DNA of 64,000 nucleotides, taken from contig CAJNOJ010000207.1 of the NCBI GenBank assembly GCA_905250025.1, forward strand, positions 62,001 through 126,000, given 5' to 3'. Source of the stretch: Adineta ricciae (Eukaryota; Rotifera; Eurotatoria; Adinetida; Adinetidae). The translations under genes and the position numbers were made by a program. The notes below the pieces were generated by a model that had not been told where the DNA came from, did not search any database, and worked only from the letters and a program-made list of their open reading frames with translations. How positions within the stretch are numbered: the first letter of the stretch is position 1; each line of letters opens with the position of its first letter. This document shows, piece by piece, positions 1 to 14,614 of this stretch.

Positions 1-3000
1 GAGTGCGCGATTTTTAGCTGTACCAGGTGGTAATTTCATCCGATCGATTAATTTCTTTTGTTCGATATCAAGAAGTTTCACTAAATAATTCGAGATATGC
101 GATCGATCCTTCAAAACAGATTTCAAAGTTTCTTCCATTTGGTTGGTGTATTTTTTTCGCTCGTCGGGCGAACTAAGACGAAAATAATAGCAGAGTACAA
201 GTGCCATTAAACTCGAACGCTCGAGAAGAGAAGACAATTTATCAGTAAATTTATCTGCTCCTTCTCGATCAATAATAGATTGTTGAAACCAATTGTATAA
301 ACGACAAAATCGTGCGACATCACGTAATGAAACGCTACTGACGTCTTCATGTTGACGAAAGAACTTCTGAGAAACAGATATGGCTTCCACAGTTAAATTG
401 AACAGATTGCGATCTTTGGTTAGACTTTTACACGTATTCAACATCGTTCGTATATATTCCCTTTCAACTGAGTCACTGAGATAACCGTAATCCCAAACAT
501 ATTCTAACATAGTTTCAGGAATTGGCACGACTGTGTATAAAAGTGAAATTCCACAAGCATCTTTCAATCGCTGCATTTCATAGACATCTTTTTTGATACC
601 AATGTTGATATTCACATTTTTATCCACTTCTTTTCGTCGTTGAGGATTGCAGGCACCTAGAAGAACCATGTTTTCCGGAATAGGTTTACCAAGTAATGTT
701 CGTTCACAGGTTATTTCTTTGATCAAACCAATATTAGGCGTTGTGTTGAATTCATCGAGAAACACCCATAGACGTTTGTTTTGTGCACGGCATTGAAGAG
801 CTTTGTCGGACAGTTTTCCAATTGTTTCAATAATTTGCTCACTTGTTACACCTGCATGAATACGAAAGATTTCAATTTCGTCATCGAGAATTTTTTGACA
901 TAAGAACTGAATTAATGCAGTTTTACCACAACCTAAAACACAAGAGACAAAATAAAATTACTTCTTATTGTTGAAGTTCATTACCTGTCTCTCCCATGAT
1001 CAATACCGGAAGGCCACTTTCTACTCGCAAATAGATCAACAACATTTTCAAGTAATTATCCGGTGTCAGTACATATTCCTGTTGAATCTGAGCTGCTATT
1101 TTTTCTTGAAATTTAATAATATCCTCGGTTTGCGACGAAAACGGACGAAACAATGTATCGCTTATGTTGCATTTCGTGCAATATGGTAAAGAATTATATT
1201 CATATTGACTGTAACATTTCGTACATATCGCTTTGTAAAAATATTTCTTTGATAAGGATGCGAGTTTCAGAAAGAATTGAACATGCGTGAAATGATTGTA
1301 ATCCGGAAAAACGTCCGTTAACTTCAAGTTCTTTTGATTTGTGGTCTCTTCCATGTATAATTGAAATGTTCTCACCAGAGATTGGGGAACATCAGTAGGC
1401 TGTTTGTATATGAATAGCGGATCGTTAGTTGCCGAAAAGACAACTGTAAATGGTTCTGTATCGTCCCAAGACACAATGGCTTCGCTGAATGAAACAGCAG
1501 CATCATTTGTACTCACTGAACGTTGGTTTTTCCGTACACGTTCAACGCACATCGATGTGAATTGATTCGATGACTTGAGAAAACTTTGAAGAATATCTAA
1601 ACGTAATTGTGGCTCTGGTATTAAATCAGGAAAGAAATAGCCACATCGTGAAAATCCCGAAAATAAACGATAATAAACGGAAATAAAAATTGACAACTTC
1701 GTCCAAGTGATATATTCCAAGTCTTTGCCTAATAGAAAAGTTGCCTTCAACCGATTGATACCTTTTAATAGATCGATATCAATGTTCGGATCTTCAGTAA
1801 TGCAATGTTCTCGAATGGTTCCATCGTCGATGGCTTGAAGATATCTGATGATTAATCGTACAGCTGATGGATCATGAATTCTGAATGTATTCCAATCGAT
1901 GTGTTCGATATGATTTGTTTTGATGAATTTCAATAAAACAACTTTCTCACGAATATCGATCGGAGCGGGTGAAGAATCAAGTTCAATATAAATGGGTATA
2001 TCAATCGGTACATAAACCGCAATTTGTTTAAAACGAAAACCTCGAAAGAGTAGTAGACAATAAAGGAGTTCATTCAATTGTTTCATATTGTTAATTGCTC
2101 CGATGTCAATATGTAAAGCTGCTCTCGCTGATGTTAATTGGTTGCCATAATTACACAGTCGTTCAGCAATGTTATCAACGTCAATATCACCACTGATAGG
2201 AAATTTGATGTAAATTTTGCCTTTCTTTCGAATTTCATTTTGAATCAAACTTGTTTTACCTAAACCATTGATTCTCGATGTGACTAAGGTACAATTCTCA
2301 TCGATCGATTTTTGAATAATTTCCTTTAAACCAAGTTCATTCAACATATCTTGATCGTGAATTGTGAGCACGATCTGCAATGTTCGTAGACCATTGATGA
2401 GTTGCAAGTGCGTACTTGAAACAGTTGTAATCAGACCTAAACGAAAATAACGTTGAGGATTTTCTTCCATAAATTGCTTGATTAAACGCGTAAAACGATC
2501 TTGAATCGATGATGATAACAATTCTGGCCGAATTAATTGATGCAGTTGTTGAGAATAGAAACAACGGTAAGCAAATGCACGCATTTCCATCCAGCTGGTT
2601 TCTTCTGCACAATAGAAGAGATGATTTACCAAACATGGCGTTTCAGTTATTTTAAATAAGGACAGTATGGTCCGTAAAATTCCTTCGTTGGATGTCTCGG
2701 CCACATAGACTTTTTTGATATTGATACTTTCTTGTTTTACACTCAAATCCATCTTCGTTCGCTGTGCTGTTAAAATTTTACCGATATTTTTCAAACGTTC
2801 CGTGGGATTATTGCCTTTAACAGGTAAATATTCTGAACGGATGGTATTCGGCTCGATTCCGATATATTTCAATAAATGATACCCGGCATGCTTCGTCGTT
2901 AGAGGCTCGGTTCGATTGTAGAGATAATCTTCAATAACCCAAATTTGTTGATGTGAAAAATAAGTCAAATCCAGATGTTTTTCATACATTTGACAGAGAT

Positions 3001-6000
3001 CAGTTTGCCATGATTCCAAAAGAGTGTCCAATTGAATACTGAATTCGGTCAATTCTTGGTAATTACAATTGACACAGGTGAAGGATCTGTTCGGTGCAAG
3101 ATAATCAACGACTGACGGATGACCAGCGATGTTTAATGAGGAGAAGTTCTTGAGAATTTTTTCGACTGTTTCAACGAATTCTACAAATGCACGACGTTCT
3201 TTGATGTCACGATCGACATCGACAAGAAATTGATTCTTTTTATTTGTTGAATATTCGATTAGCCGTGCTCGATCACGTAATTCACTTAAATCACTAAAAC
3301 CCATTGATTGCGGTTGAACATCAATGTCGAATCTATTTGCTTGAACTGTAAAATGAAATGTAATCTTTCGCATCAAATCGGATATGTGTGTTCGTTTCGA
3401 TAATTCTTTATCGGTCAATTCTAAATGTATACGTTTGATACTGGGCAATGACGCGGAGCATGTTTGAAAACAACTGAACAGATTGAGACTTTTGAATTGT
3501 TCATTTTCGAAAATTTTGAGGAACGCTGCCTGTGCTTGTTCGATAGTGGCATCGGTTGGACTAATTTCTTGGTTAAACAAAACAAAAAATCGCTTTAACA
3601 TCACGAAATCCAACACCGTTCGAGTATTGATTAGAATTTCATCCCAATCATTCACTGCTTGTAATAAATTATCGACATCAGTTGATGGAAGAAGATTTAA
3701 GAATGCAATTAAGTCGTAGGATACACTGTACTGAGAAAGAAAATCAAGGAATTCTTTTGAACATTGAGCAGAAAATTTCGAAAGGTAATATTGATAATGT
3801 GTCCAACATTTAAAACATTGACTTTTATGATGAAGTTCGGTAATCTTTCGAAGATGTTCACAGAGTGTATCGGCCGGCTTTTGAAGATTGCTGATGAGGT
3901 TTATGTAACCACGGCATATGTGATGAATATGTTCACGGTTCTTCCAATAATCTAAGATAGATTTGAGTTTATCAGAAATATCGGGCTGTAAAAGTGGCTT
4001 GAGAATTGCAAAATCATGATCGATATATTGCAGATCAGGAAAGAAGTTTAATAGCTCCGATAATGGTAAGCGAGTCCAATTGCTGCAGATTGTTTTCAAA
4101 CAGTCGCCGAATATGTCGAGAATATCAATGCATTCCGTTAAAATTTCGATACAAGTACGGCGATCAACCGCAAAGTAGTTTCTAGAATTCGATCGGATTG
4201 GCGGAGGTGAACTGGGTAGATCATTTGTGATTGCCTCTTTGTCTAATGTTGTTCCTAAATACGAGAAGTTGTATGAATAAAGTTTCAATTTCAATGCAAT
4301 TCTATGAGTCAGTGATTCGTATCATGAATGTCGTCATAACATCGTGATTCTTCTCAATGTTATTCCGATTTGATTAGAATCTTTCGACTGTCTGGATGCA
4401 ATCGAGCAAGCATCTTGACGCATTTAATTGCGATCATCAAGGAGATCGGTCGATGTGAAGTCTTTACTCTTCTTCAAATCAAAGTCACGAAAAGATTTGC
4501 TTACTTTCATCAGGTGATAACGTTTCATCGTCGCTTGCACAGCTCGAAGCACTATCTGTGGTCGTTGGCGACGATCGATTTCGAGCAGCAACTTGAAATA
4601 CATTCAAATATAGATATGTTATGTTGTGAAAGTTTGCTGTTTACTTTTCTGATGTTTGGCTAAGAATGTTTGCCAAGCATGAAGTTTTTCAAGCGGATTG
4701 AGTCGCTCGGCTAAGGGTACAAGTGTTTGAATTTCTTCGGAAATTCTAATAGAACGAACAACTCTGGATCTTAGTTGATCGTCGATTTCAGCTAATAGAT
4801 TGAAAAAGATTTCCTTATCACATGCATGTTCACAGTAGATTTCTAGACATTTGATAATTTTTTCTTTAATTTGGATTTTCTCTTCCATTTCTCGTCCTTG
4901 TCGATCGATTAATGAATCGATTTGGTATTGCTTTTCGGCCTTTTCTCCCACGTAATCCCATATTCGCTTGACTATTTGACGTTCCTCATTCGTAAATTTC
5001 TTCCAGTTTTGTAGTTGATTTGCGCGAAAACCTTCCTCTTCCCAAGAATTCCACAGTGCAAGAAGTTGATCGATGATCATCTGCCGTAAAGTTGTATTTT
5101 CAAAACAATTATCAAATAGAACGGCGTAAACACAGGCCGTACGAGTCGGACGTTCGAATGTGTCCCGTAAGATTTCATTGACTTCAAATTTAATTTGTCT
5201 ACTTGTTAGTTGTATCAGTTCATTTATCAATGCACTTTGACCTTTCACTTGTGTATAGATTCGAATGAGATGATACAAGGGATTCAGTGGGTTCTGTAAT
5301 TGTTTCAATTTCTCTTGAGAAATGACTAATTGTGTAGATGCGAAATATTTCCTAAATTGATTGAGAAATAGTTCATTGCGGACGTGGATCAATGATCCAG
5401 ATATGACAGTGTAGATTGATGCTAAAATAAACAAATGGGTTCGATGGGAAAACGAAAGTGAATTGAAGCGAACCTTGCTGAAAACAAAAAGTGATCATAT
5501 GTTCAATGAAAATTAATCGATAGTGGTGTTCATTTACAAATGCATTTATGAATGTATCAACATCCATGATGATTTTCATTTTTATATCAGGATTTCGATT
5601 GACTTGGTTCAGCCATTGTTTCAATAGATCTTTGTAATCTTGATTATTTTGATCATTTATCGGATCATCAAATATCAGAAATGAAAGACACCATTGTTTG
5701 AAAAACTCATATGAATACGAGGTATGAGCATGGGAGAATAAATGCATTAACAAATCTCGCTTTTTGATTAGGTACAGGATAATGGATTTGGAAATAGATG
5801 AAACAATCAAATGAATATCACGGAAGTGTTGTGTTGTAATAGTCAATGAGTATAAATAATCCTTGATCCTTGCACGCAATTGAATGCTACTTTCAATTGC
5901 TCTATTCACTACTAGAAGAATTTCCTTCTCTACTTCACTCGATTCTGCGGTATCCACTTGGGAGAAATTGAGTAAGAAAATGATGCTATCCAGGTTAACT

Positions 6001-7277
6001 AAAAATAGATCGTGCTGAATTCAGATAAAAGAGAACGACGATGTTTTACCGGATAAACGACTTTCAAATATCAGATTGTCGAATTGTCGAATGACCTGAT
6101 CCTGAAGTGTGCTGCTATTTTTCTCGATTTCCAAAATTTGTATTAATGAAGTGATATAGATCGGAATTGATTCAGTCAATTCAATTTGTTTTAAAGTGAG
6201 AATATTTTGATCCACGAGTGCAAACAAATCAGTCCAATTCAAACCAATTATTGGTCTTTGTAATTCTTCCAGGCGTTGCAATAAGACATTTGCAAGATCT
6301 TTTTTGCATTGTTCATTTTTCATCCGATGAATCAGTGTCATCGTGTCGCCCGCTTTGATTAAGAACTCAATGGACATAAACAAAACCAGACCATCACGAA
6401 ACAACGGCCATTCGTCTTGGTTAACCGTTGCAAAGACTTTATCGAAATGTTCTCGTAATGTTCCAGTCATTGCCAAAGTAAAGTTGACGGTAAAATGACT
6501 TTTTACATCGAAATTTGACTTTGCAATCGGCAGAATTCCCATCATACAAATAATGATTTTATTCACGACGCCTTCTCTTGCTTCTACTGACAAAGCATAA
6601 AGCGAATAGGTAAAACAATCTTGAAAAATTTCATTGACATCTGCTGTGACTAATTTACGTTTATCTTCTTGGGCACTTCTAATGAATTGTTCAGTTAAGA
6701 CTCTGAACGTTGGATAAATCTGATGGCGAAGAATGTAGTAAGTATATAAACACAATTGACTCCAAAAGGATACGTTACTCCCTAAAAGTGCAAATTTATC
6801 AGTGTGTAAATGTCAAAATCGACCCTTACCAGGTGCGGCATCGACAATGTTCTTGGTAAAATGAACGTCGAATAGGAAATAATGAACAGTTGTACGAAGA
6901 TTCTCGAACGTTCGTTCTTTGTCATCATTATAATCACGGAATGTTGTATCCGAATGAGGAATTTTCCGAGAGAGACGTATGCGATAACTGAAAATGGGTA
7001 CTTGACCATTTTCAAGTTTAATATGCGGACGATCTTGTGTATCGAGATATAGATCCACATCCGCTCGATAAATATATGGACCAGTGCGTTCTTGTTCATT
7101 AAAAGATTCGATTCGACGAAATGTATATTTGTATTCGTTGTTTAAGAAAGCTCTGATTTTGAACGTCTCATCGATTGTTGTACTACGTAGAATGTACAGG
7201 TGTATGCTATGTTTAGTAAACGATGAAATTGTGATCGGTAATTGAACATTTGCAACGCTGACTTCGTTTGACGTCAT
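1..7277 (-). CDS. RNF213-like: RNF213/mysterin-like giant AAA+ E3 ubiquitin ligase, N-terminal half (3' part off left edge)
   Basis: Several long minus-strand exons (roughly 6813-7277, 6021-6755, 5373-5957, 4640-5434, 985-4315, 1-932) are joined by short introns. The last intron, 933-984 (52 nt), splits the Walker A motif, and joining it gives GETGCGKT. The context LPVLIMGETGCGKTALIQFL, the Walker B VFLDEFNTT near 746-768, and the later SVSLRDVARFCRLYNWF match AAA module 3 of vertebrate RNF213. The window ends at LPPGTAKNRAL, just before the next AAA module, so the remaining AAA module, RING and E3 shell lie outside. A second P-loop-like motif, NGLGKTSL, lies near 2250-2280. RNF213 proteins are cytosolic, remodel lipid droplets and ubiquitylate bacteria. 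The ATG at 7275-7277 was chosen because an acceptor-like CAG lies about 24 nt upstream, but an upstream exon cannot be excluded. The join across 4316-4500 uses a weak donor. Confidence 0.85.
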
Positions 7278-7426
7278 CGTTTTGTTTCGATAATAACCCT
7301 TCTGCTTCGTGTGAAAGCGAAAAATGAAATACAAGTACACCAGTTACTTGCCCTATTTACTTTTGACACGTGTTTTGGTATTATCGTCTATCAAGACAAA
7401 AAGAATAGATTTATTGGATTTTTCCA

Positions 7427-7799
7427 CTAGCTTACAAATGTTTCCTTAGTAAAAAAATTGTAACTCAAATTTGTATCTATCAAATGATTAAACAGGTTTA
7501 GATAAGTATTCTGTCGAAAGTATATTTCCCTAAATGAAATCAATGTACCTCCTCTCCTGACCAATGACAGATTTTGTTTTCTTTGAAAATAGTATGAATC
7601 ATAAAAGGAAAAAACAAAGCAGTGTGAATTTATTTGTTTGAATTTCAATTTCCGAGATAAAACAAAACTTACTGTTAACTTCGCTGTGTTCGAATGACAA
7701 AATCAAGGTAACTGTGTCATTGATTGCATAAACATGATAAAAATGATTCACCTTAATGCGAGCTTTTTCTTCGACAGTCTCCCTCGTCAAGACCTTCAT
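7427..7799 (-). other. Possible small coding exons upstream of the RNF213-like gene
   Basis: An ATG at 7797-7799 opens about 42 codons (MKVLTRETVEEKARIKVNHF..), ending at a good donor (A|GTAAGT) near 7674. A second short open stretch follows near 7550-7585. The peptide is hydrophilic and reads like real coding sequence, but I could not find an in-phase route into the exon beginning at about 7302. It may be an alternative 5' exon of the RNF213-like gene, a very small separate gene, or a decayed exon. Confidence 0.3.
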
Positions 7800-7904
7800 T
7801 ATATCATCATGAAAGCCTTGAAAAGTATAAATTCCTCATACTAAATTTATTACACAAAAAGTACAAATATGTCATTTAAGACAAATATCGACTCATCAAA
7901 TAAA

Positions 7905-8347
7905 TCAATGTTCGCGTTTCATGTAGCAATACAATTCTCGTAGATTGCTGGACAGTACTTCGTCTAATGTTCGTTCGAAAGCATCTTGAAATGTGACTGA
8001 CGAGCCCAGTGATTCCATATGTTGTTTTAATCGCATTAGAAGATCTTGATAAACGTCGAATAAACATGTTCGAAGGACACATATACAATCCGGATTAGAA
8101 TCTACGGTGAAAAATTACGAACATCAGAATTGATAAACATTTTTGTTATTCACCTTTGAAACCACATGATTTGATCAGATTAATTATAATTGTATCTAGC
8201 TGCTCATCCCTGTGATGTACAACAAGAAAAAAGTTCTCGAGAAGAAGTTCACATGCGAATTTACTTGAAACTTTCGTTGTGAAACACACATCGACTGACT
8301 TCATATTCGATCAAGCTTACAGAAGAAATCTCAGTGAAATCTGTCAT
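7905..8347 (-). CDS. Uncharacterised small protein, about 111 residues
   Basis: Three exons join in phase. Exon 1 starts at the ATG at 8345-8347 and ends ..HNESFK. A middle exon encodes DEQLDTIIINLIKSCGFK. A last exon encodes DSNPDCICVLRTCLFDVYQD.. and ends ..YCYMKREH at a TGA at 7905-7907. Both introns are about 50-55 nt with GT-AG ends. The product is soluble-looking, helical and mildly acidic, with no signal peptide or membrane segment. I do not recognise the family. The codon pattern and clean splicing argue it is real. It lies on the same strand as the RNF213-like gene and about 0.6 kb upstream of its chosen start, so co-transcription is possible. Confidence 0.6.
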
Positions 8348-8730
8348 TGTTGAAAGCTGTTCGAGCGTGAAAATTGACTGACGAACTAATTACTTATCTA
8401 TCTAGAAAATAGGTATATAAACTGTACAATATGGCGTGTGTCTTTCTAGACGAATCAGTCGTCTAATCTATCGTCGTATCGAAAAATCAATCATCCGTTC
8501 ACCCTTGAGCGTCGCCTCGTTTTTCTTTCGACACAGGGCAAAGATTTTCACAGACTACTTCGTAACATCAGGTTTATATTTGTGTAAATATGTTAAATGT
8601 ATAGGACAATACAAAATGGAAAACAACAAAACATAAAAATCGAATGTGCTCTGTGAAGATTGTCTATTGAACGTGTTCGAATTGACTAACAAAATGAAGA
8701 AATAAAACTGAGCAAATTCACTTTGCTCTC
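8348..8730. other. Intergenic interval, no gene seen
   Basis: About 380 bp lie between RNF121 and the small unknown gene, both on the minus strand. A 66-codon plus-strand open frame at 8436-8636 has no recognisable features and is probably chance. The interval should hold the 3' end of RNF121 and the promoter or trans-splice region of the downstream gene. Confidence 0.5.
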
Positions 8731-10090
<1,360 letters not shown>

Positions 10091-10174
10091 CTTTAGTAAA
10101 TGTATTCTCTTCTTTATCAGAAAACAACACAGACCTTAATTGAAGTGTCTGTTGATTGGTAGATACGCTATCGA
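10091..10174. promoter_or_regulatory. Very short divergent spacer between RNF121 and EMC10
   Basis: Only 84 bp separate the two start codons. The spacer must contain both 5' ends, so a shared bidirectional promoter is likely, or trans-splicing trims both leaders. Acceptor-like AGs lie at each side: 10091-10092 on minus, and 10161-10162 on plus after TTGATTGGT. Confidence 0.5.
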
Positions 10175-11221
10175 ATGGAAATCATTGGACATTATTTGTA
10201 TATTTTTTTTCTCATTATCATCACATTTGAGGATGATGTTCGAACAAAAAAATCTCATTGTTGGTTTCATTATTTTAATCGTACAATTCTATGCAATTTC
10301 AGTACGTACAAAGAAAAAGTTTCAGAAAGAAGACCTCGCCATGTTTTTGGCTTTTTTTTCTCTTCAGACACTGGATGATGGAAACGATGGTTTTGTGTCG
10401 TTAAACTTCGAAGATAATATAGGTGAATTCTGATGTGAAGCTAAATTTTCAATGTATTTATTAAATTTAGATGGAAAATTTTCGTCGTTTTCGAAAATCA
10501 ATGTTCAACTTTCTCGTCAAACGGAGGCAGAACTGACACCATCACGAACGATCTCATCCGGGCAATTTGATCGATTAGTGGACTTCAGAAGTGACTATCC
10601 TTATTATACTTTGAAAGTTCATTTTAAACGTGGTACAATACAAGATTATGTCATGACATCGATTCCAATGGTAAATCTTTTCGTTGAATTTTCTCAAATT
10701 AGTTTTCATATTTTCCAGTGTCTTGTTTTACAAACACAATTTCGGTATACTGTCACGTTGTATGTCAATGAAAATGGTTATGTTGTGAGCGCACAAACCA
10801 ACACGGGAAATTCAACGTGTAGTCTTCCACATCTGAGTGAAATCGAGAAGAAATCGGAGTATAACTATAAAGTGTCAATGCGCTTTCAATTGAATGAAAT
10901 TGGACCTCAGTAAATGGAAGAGATCGATTCAAAATTGAATATTTATCTCGTTTTGTTTCTAGGCCTGATACGCAACGCTTCCTGGAAAAACTCAAACGAC
11001 AACAGGAGGCAAAATTAAACGCTCAAGAAGCTGATAATCGACCATTTATTCTCAAATATGTGAGTAGAAATACATTGCGAGATGAAAAAGTACACTTGAC
11101 ATTCTTTGTTCATTTCTAGTGGAAGTATATAGTTCCAGTTGTTATTATCATGGTTCTTCAAAGTGCTTTCACTCAGGATGCAGGTGGTCCGGGAGCTGGC
11201 GGAGGCAATGGTGGTGGCTGA
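10175..11221 (+). CDS. EMC10: ER membrane protein complex subunit 10
   Basis: The ATG at 10175 opens a signal-peptide-like run, MEIIGHYLYIFFLIIITFED. The luminal part includes DDGNDGFVSLNFEDN, then FSSFSKINVQLSRQTEAELTP. The C-terminal part, RFLEKLKRQQEAKLNAQEAD followed by ILKYWKYIVPVVIIMVLQSA and a Gly-rich end ..GGPGAGGGNGGG, matches the EMC10 juxtamembrane helix, single membrane span and glycine tail. Introns are placed at about 10424-10481 and 10670-10719, with others near 10914 and 11059. The first intron, ending at 10362, needs a weak donor (GTTCGA), so the join of the first exon is tentative. EMC10 is part of the ER membrane protein insertase. The length is shorter than in vertebrates, mainly at the N-terminus. 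Confidence 0.9.
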
Positions 11222-12905
11222 TAAGTTTCATTCCTTTGTGTTCAAATTCTTTTTTGATAAATTTTGATACTCTGTCATGTTTACTCGCTTGTCTGTCTTG
11301 TCTTCGGTCAATATTCCTCTGTTCTTGTTTTTCTTCTTCGGTTGCTTTGCGCAAATACAAATTGAAACTCTCGAGACACTGTTCAATAATGTATGCTTGA
11401 TGAATGAAGTGGAGTGTTCATGGTCAATTAATTGAGAACATATACACGTTCATCAATGTCAATCGATTTCTCATGGTTTCTTTACTCAGATACACAAATG
11501 CCATATTTTCTCATTGAGAAGCAAAGGAAATCAATCATTTCTAAGCTATGCATGACAATGAACACAACATTCTTGTTTCTTTTCTTTCTAATAGAAGATT
11601 AATTGTTACATAAACATTCAATTATACTCATGTAAGTCGAATGCAACAACATATTAGTGTCGGTTTTCTCTTGACACCTGACAATAACTCAAGGATGAAT
11701 AATGTCTATATATTGTACTTCTTTTTTCTTTGGAATCAAATATTGATCCACTATATCATTGAAAACGATCTTTTATTAAATCTCATGTTTTTTGTGCGCA
11801 GTTTTAAACTAACAAATATTACACATCATTATGACTTTCTATAGCTTCTATCACCGTAGACTTCGACATACGTTCTCCAACTATCAGTCTGTGCCATTGG
11901 AAGTGGAGGAACATCGAAAATTCAATATTAACTGAACCTTGATCAATTCACGACAATGACACCAATCTACAGCTGTACACATGGCATTACTAACATCACA
12001 CGTTCTTCGAATTGCAATCGATGGGTTGACATGGTGTGATATTCCTATATTTGGTATACGAGTGAGTATTGATAAGAATATCCCACTTCTTTGCTATATT
12101 ACTAATGGTATCGCTGACACAACCATCATCACTTCACATTCCTTGAATAACCGACTTTTTATATTGAACATACACATATAGTAGAAGTCAAAGATGAATC
12201 ACAAGCTTTGCTACATCGTTCGATTTCAGCTTTATTTTTTAATAAGGCTTTTCAAGTATGAAATGCAGAGTAAGAATTAACAGACTGTATGCTTTCTTCC
12301 TTTCTTTTCTCAAGTGTATAGTGTACAACAGTAGCATCTCATAAGCATGCCTAATTCGTACTTGAAATTGGTAAACGATCAGGATGATAATATATGCATA
12401 GTACATTGAACAATACGAAGAAGATTCGTTTCTTTCAAGTGTCTATGTGCTATTCATGTCAATGAATGAGCATCGTTCAGGTTTTCTCATCACATCTCCA
12501 CATACAAAAGAGAAAAGAGAGATAACGTCTTTTTAACCTTGAACAATCGATTATCAAGTAAACAGAGAATAAGAGAGAAAGAAAGAAACACGTTATGCAT
12601 TAAGGAAATGATCAATTCTTTCACTTCAATTGACTATGGTATGTAAAATGAAAAGAATGATTTCTAGATAGTATCATATAGAGAAATATGTATCGTCAAA
12701 GAAAAACTGATCGATATCGCTCGATTCACAACTAACGAATATGATTAGAATTTTCGCTATAAATGTATGTATATGGGCGAGTCTCCTCAGCATTTTTCTT
12801 ATGGATTCCTTCGATGTAGTATAGTATGTTCTTTTAATAATTAAATTTTTACACAAGAATGAACATTTGATGACCCTCGAATTTATGTACTTGTGTAACA
12901 TAAAT

Positions 12906-12923
12906 GTATATATATATATATAT
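12906..12923. repeat. (TA)n microsatellite
   Basis: About nine TA units in the gene-poor interval. It is simple sequence with no evidence of function. Confidence 0.8.
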
Positions 12924-14590
12924 GATCAACATCGACAGCCACTGATTCGATGACAAAAAAACGTATATACAGACAGACGCTGCAGTAAAAAAAAGAAGAG
13001 AGAAGAAGAAGAAGAAGAGGGATATGCAGCTTTTGCAAGGTAGGTAGGAGAAGAGAGAGAGCGAATGAAAATGTATATCGTTTAGAGATAGAGAATGATG
13101 AGAACGGAAGTTTAGATAAAGCAAAAAAGATATAAAATACATATAGAGAACGACGTGTACATGCTTGTGGTTTGGACCTGGATGTAAAAAACGTAAGTTA
13201 GCAAAAGTTACTTCATTATTTATTGGTTTTTATAATGATTACATGAAAAATAGTATGTATATAGCAGATTTATGTTTATCGTTCTTGAATTGACCTTTCG
13301 ATAAATACTCGTGTAGGACGGCAATAATAATAACAACAACAACAAGTGTAAGTACAGCAGAAAAGATATCTGTAACTATTTGTCATCGAAAAGGCATGAT
13401 ATTTTTTCTTCATTAATTACAAAAATCTAAGTGACAAGCTTCTGATGATAATAATCCAGGGAGTTAGTCGTACATTCGTCTGCGAACATAGAAAAGAAAG
13501 AACTCAGTACTCACAAGTGAAAGTTTTTGAATTTGTTGAGTAAGTTAATAGCTTTATCTTTCAAATCTCTTCCTTCTTCTTTGACTACATTTCGAATCGT
13601 CGGTGTGTGTGCGCTGACATGTCATTATCGAGTGTGTTACATCGTTTATATATTTTCTGTTGATAATAGAGAAGACTGATCAAATGTATGTGAAGATGAA
13701 AAGTGTGTGTGTGGACATATTGAATGTGAGAAGACCTAAAGCGTTTTCATACAGATGTAATTTTGTCTATACGACTATGATGATTAGTGTAGCGTGTGCA
13801 AAATAGGAAAAGAGAGAAAGTGAAGATGATAACCGATACATTACGGCGAGACAAACGAGGCGGAGGTGACAGCTGCTATCGCTTTCTTTCATTTAAATTG
13901 AATTTATCCACAGGTTATAGTAGATACGAATAAACCGAAGAGAATCGATTGATATGTTTTTGTTATTTGTTTGTCTTTTCGAAGTATACAACACGTTAAT
14001 CATAAAAATTTTAATCGGTTTAATCGATAATTCTATTAAGTACGTTTATCTTCGGACATTTACATTTTTACATTCTCTAGTTTAGATAAGATTTCGACTT
14101 GAACAGTATTCGTGTAAACTAGAACATATTCTGTATGATTTACGTAATCGATGTAGAGTTATCAATGACATCCATTAGTCTCTCGATAAGTATTCTTCTC
14201 TGACCTCGATTCAACACCATCACATTGGGTTTTGTCTGCATAACGATTGACTCTTTTGTTGAGAATATACGTCATTATCTATTAACAGACGTAGCTTTAC
14301 CTTCGATCGTTCAATAGAAGAATCATCGCTTTCCACCTTCCTATTTCTTTTTGTTTCATGTCAATCAAGGTGACAAGATATGCCTTTGATATGATTATTA
14401 TTTATCGTATTTATCTCTGACACTTTAGATAATTAGAATTTATATAGACGCAGATATATCCAATCTAAATCTCATATACACATAATGTCTAATACATGTC
14501 GACTGCAATTATCGTCATTTAAATATAAGTCAATTTCACTTCTTGATCCTCTTGAATATTCTTTTCGCGTAAGATGATGCAATAAAAAAC

Positions 14591-14614
14591 AGAGAAAGAG
14601 AGAGAGAGAGAGAG
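14591..14614. repeat. GA-rich simple repeat
   Basis: An AG/GA dinucleotide run with one AAA interruption. A similar CT run occurs at about 35775-35808. Confidence 0.8.

Noticed and set aside
8436-8636. 66-codon plus-strand open frame
   Set aside because: Basic, Arg/Ser-rich composition, no motif and no splice context. Probably chance in a promoter region.
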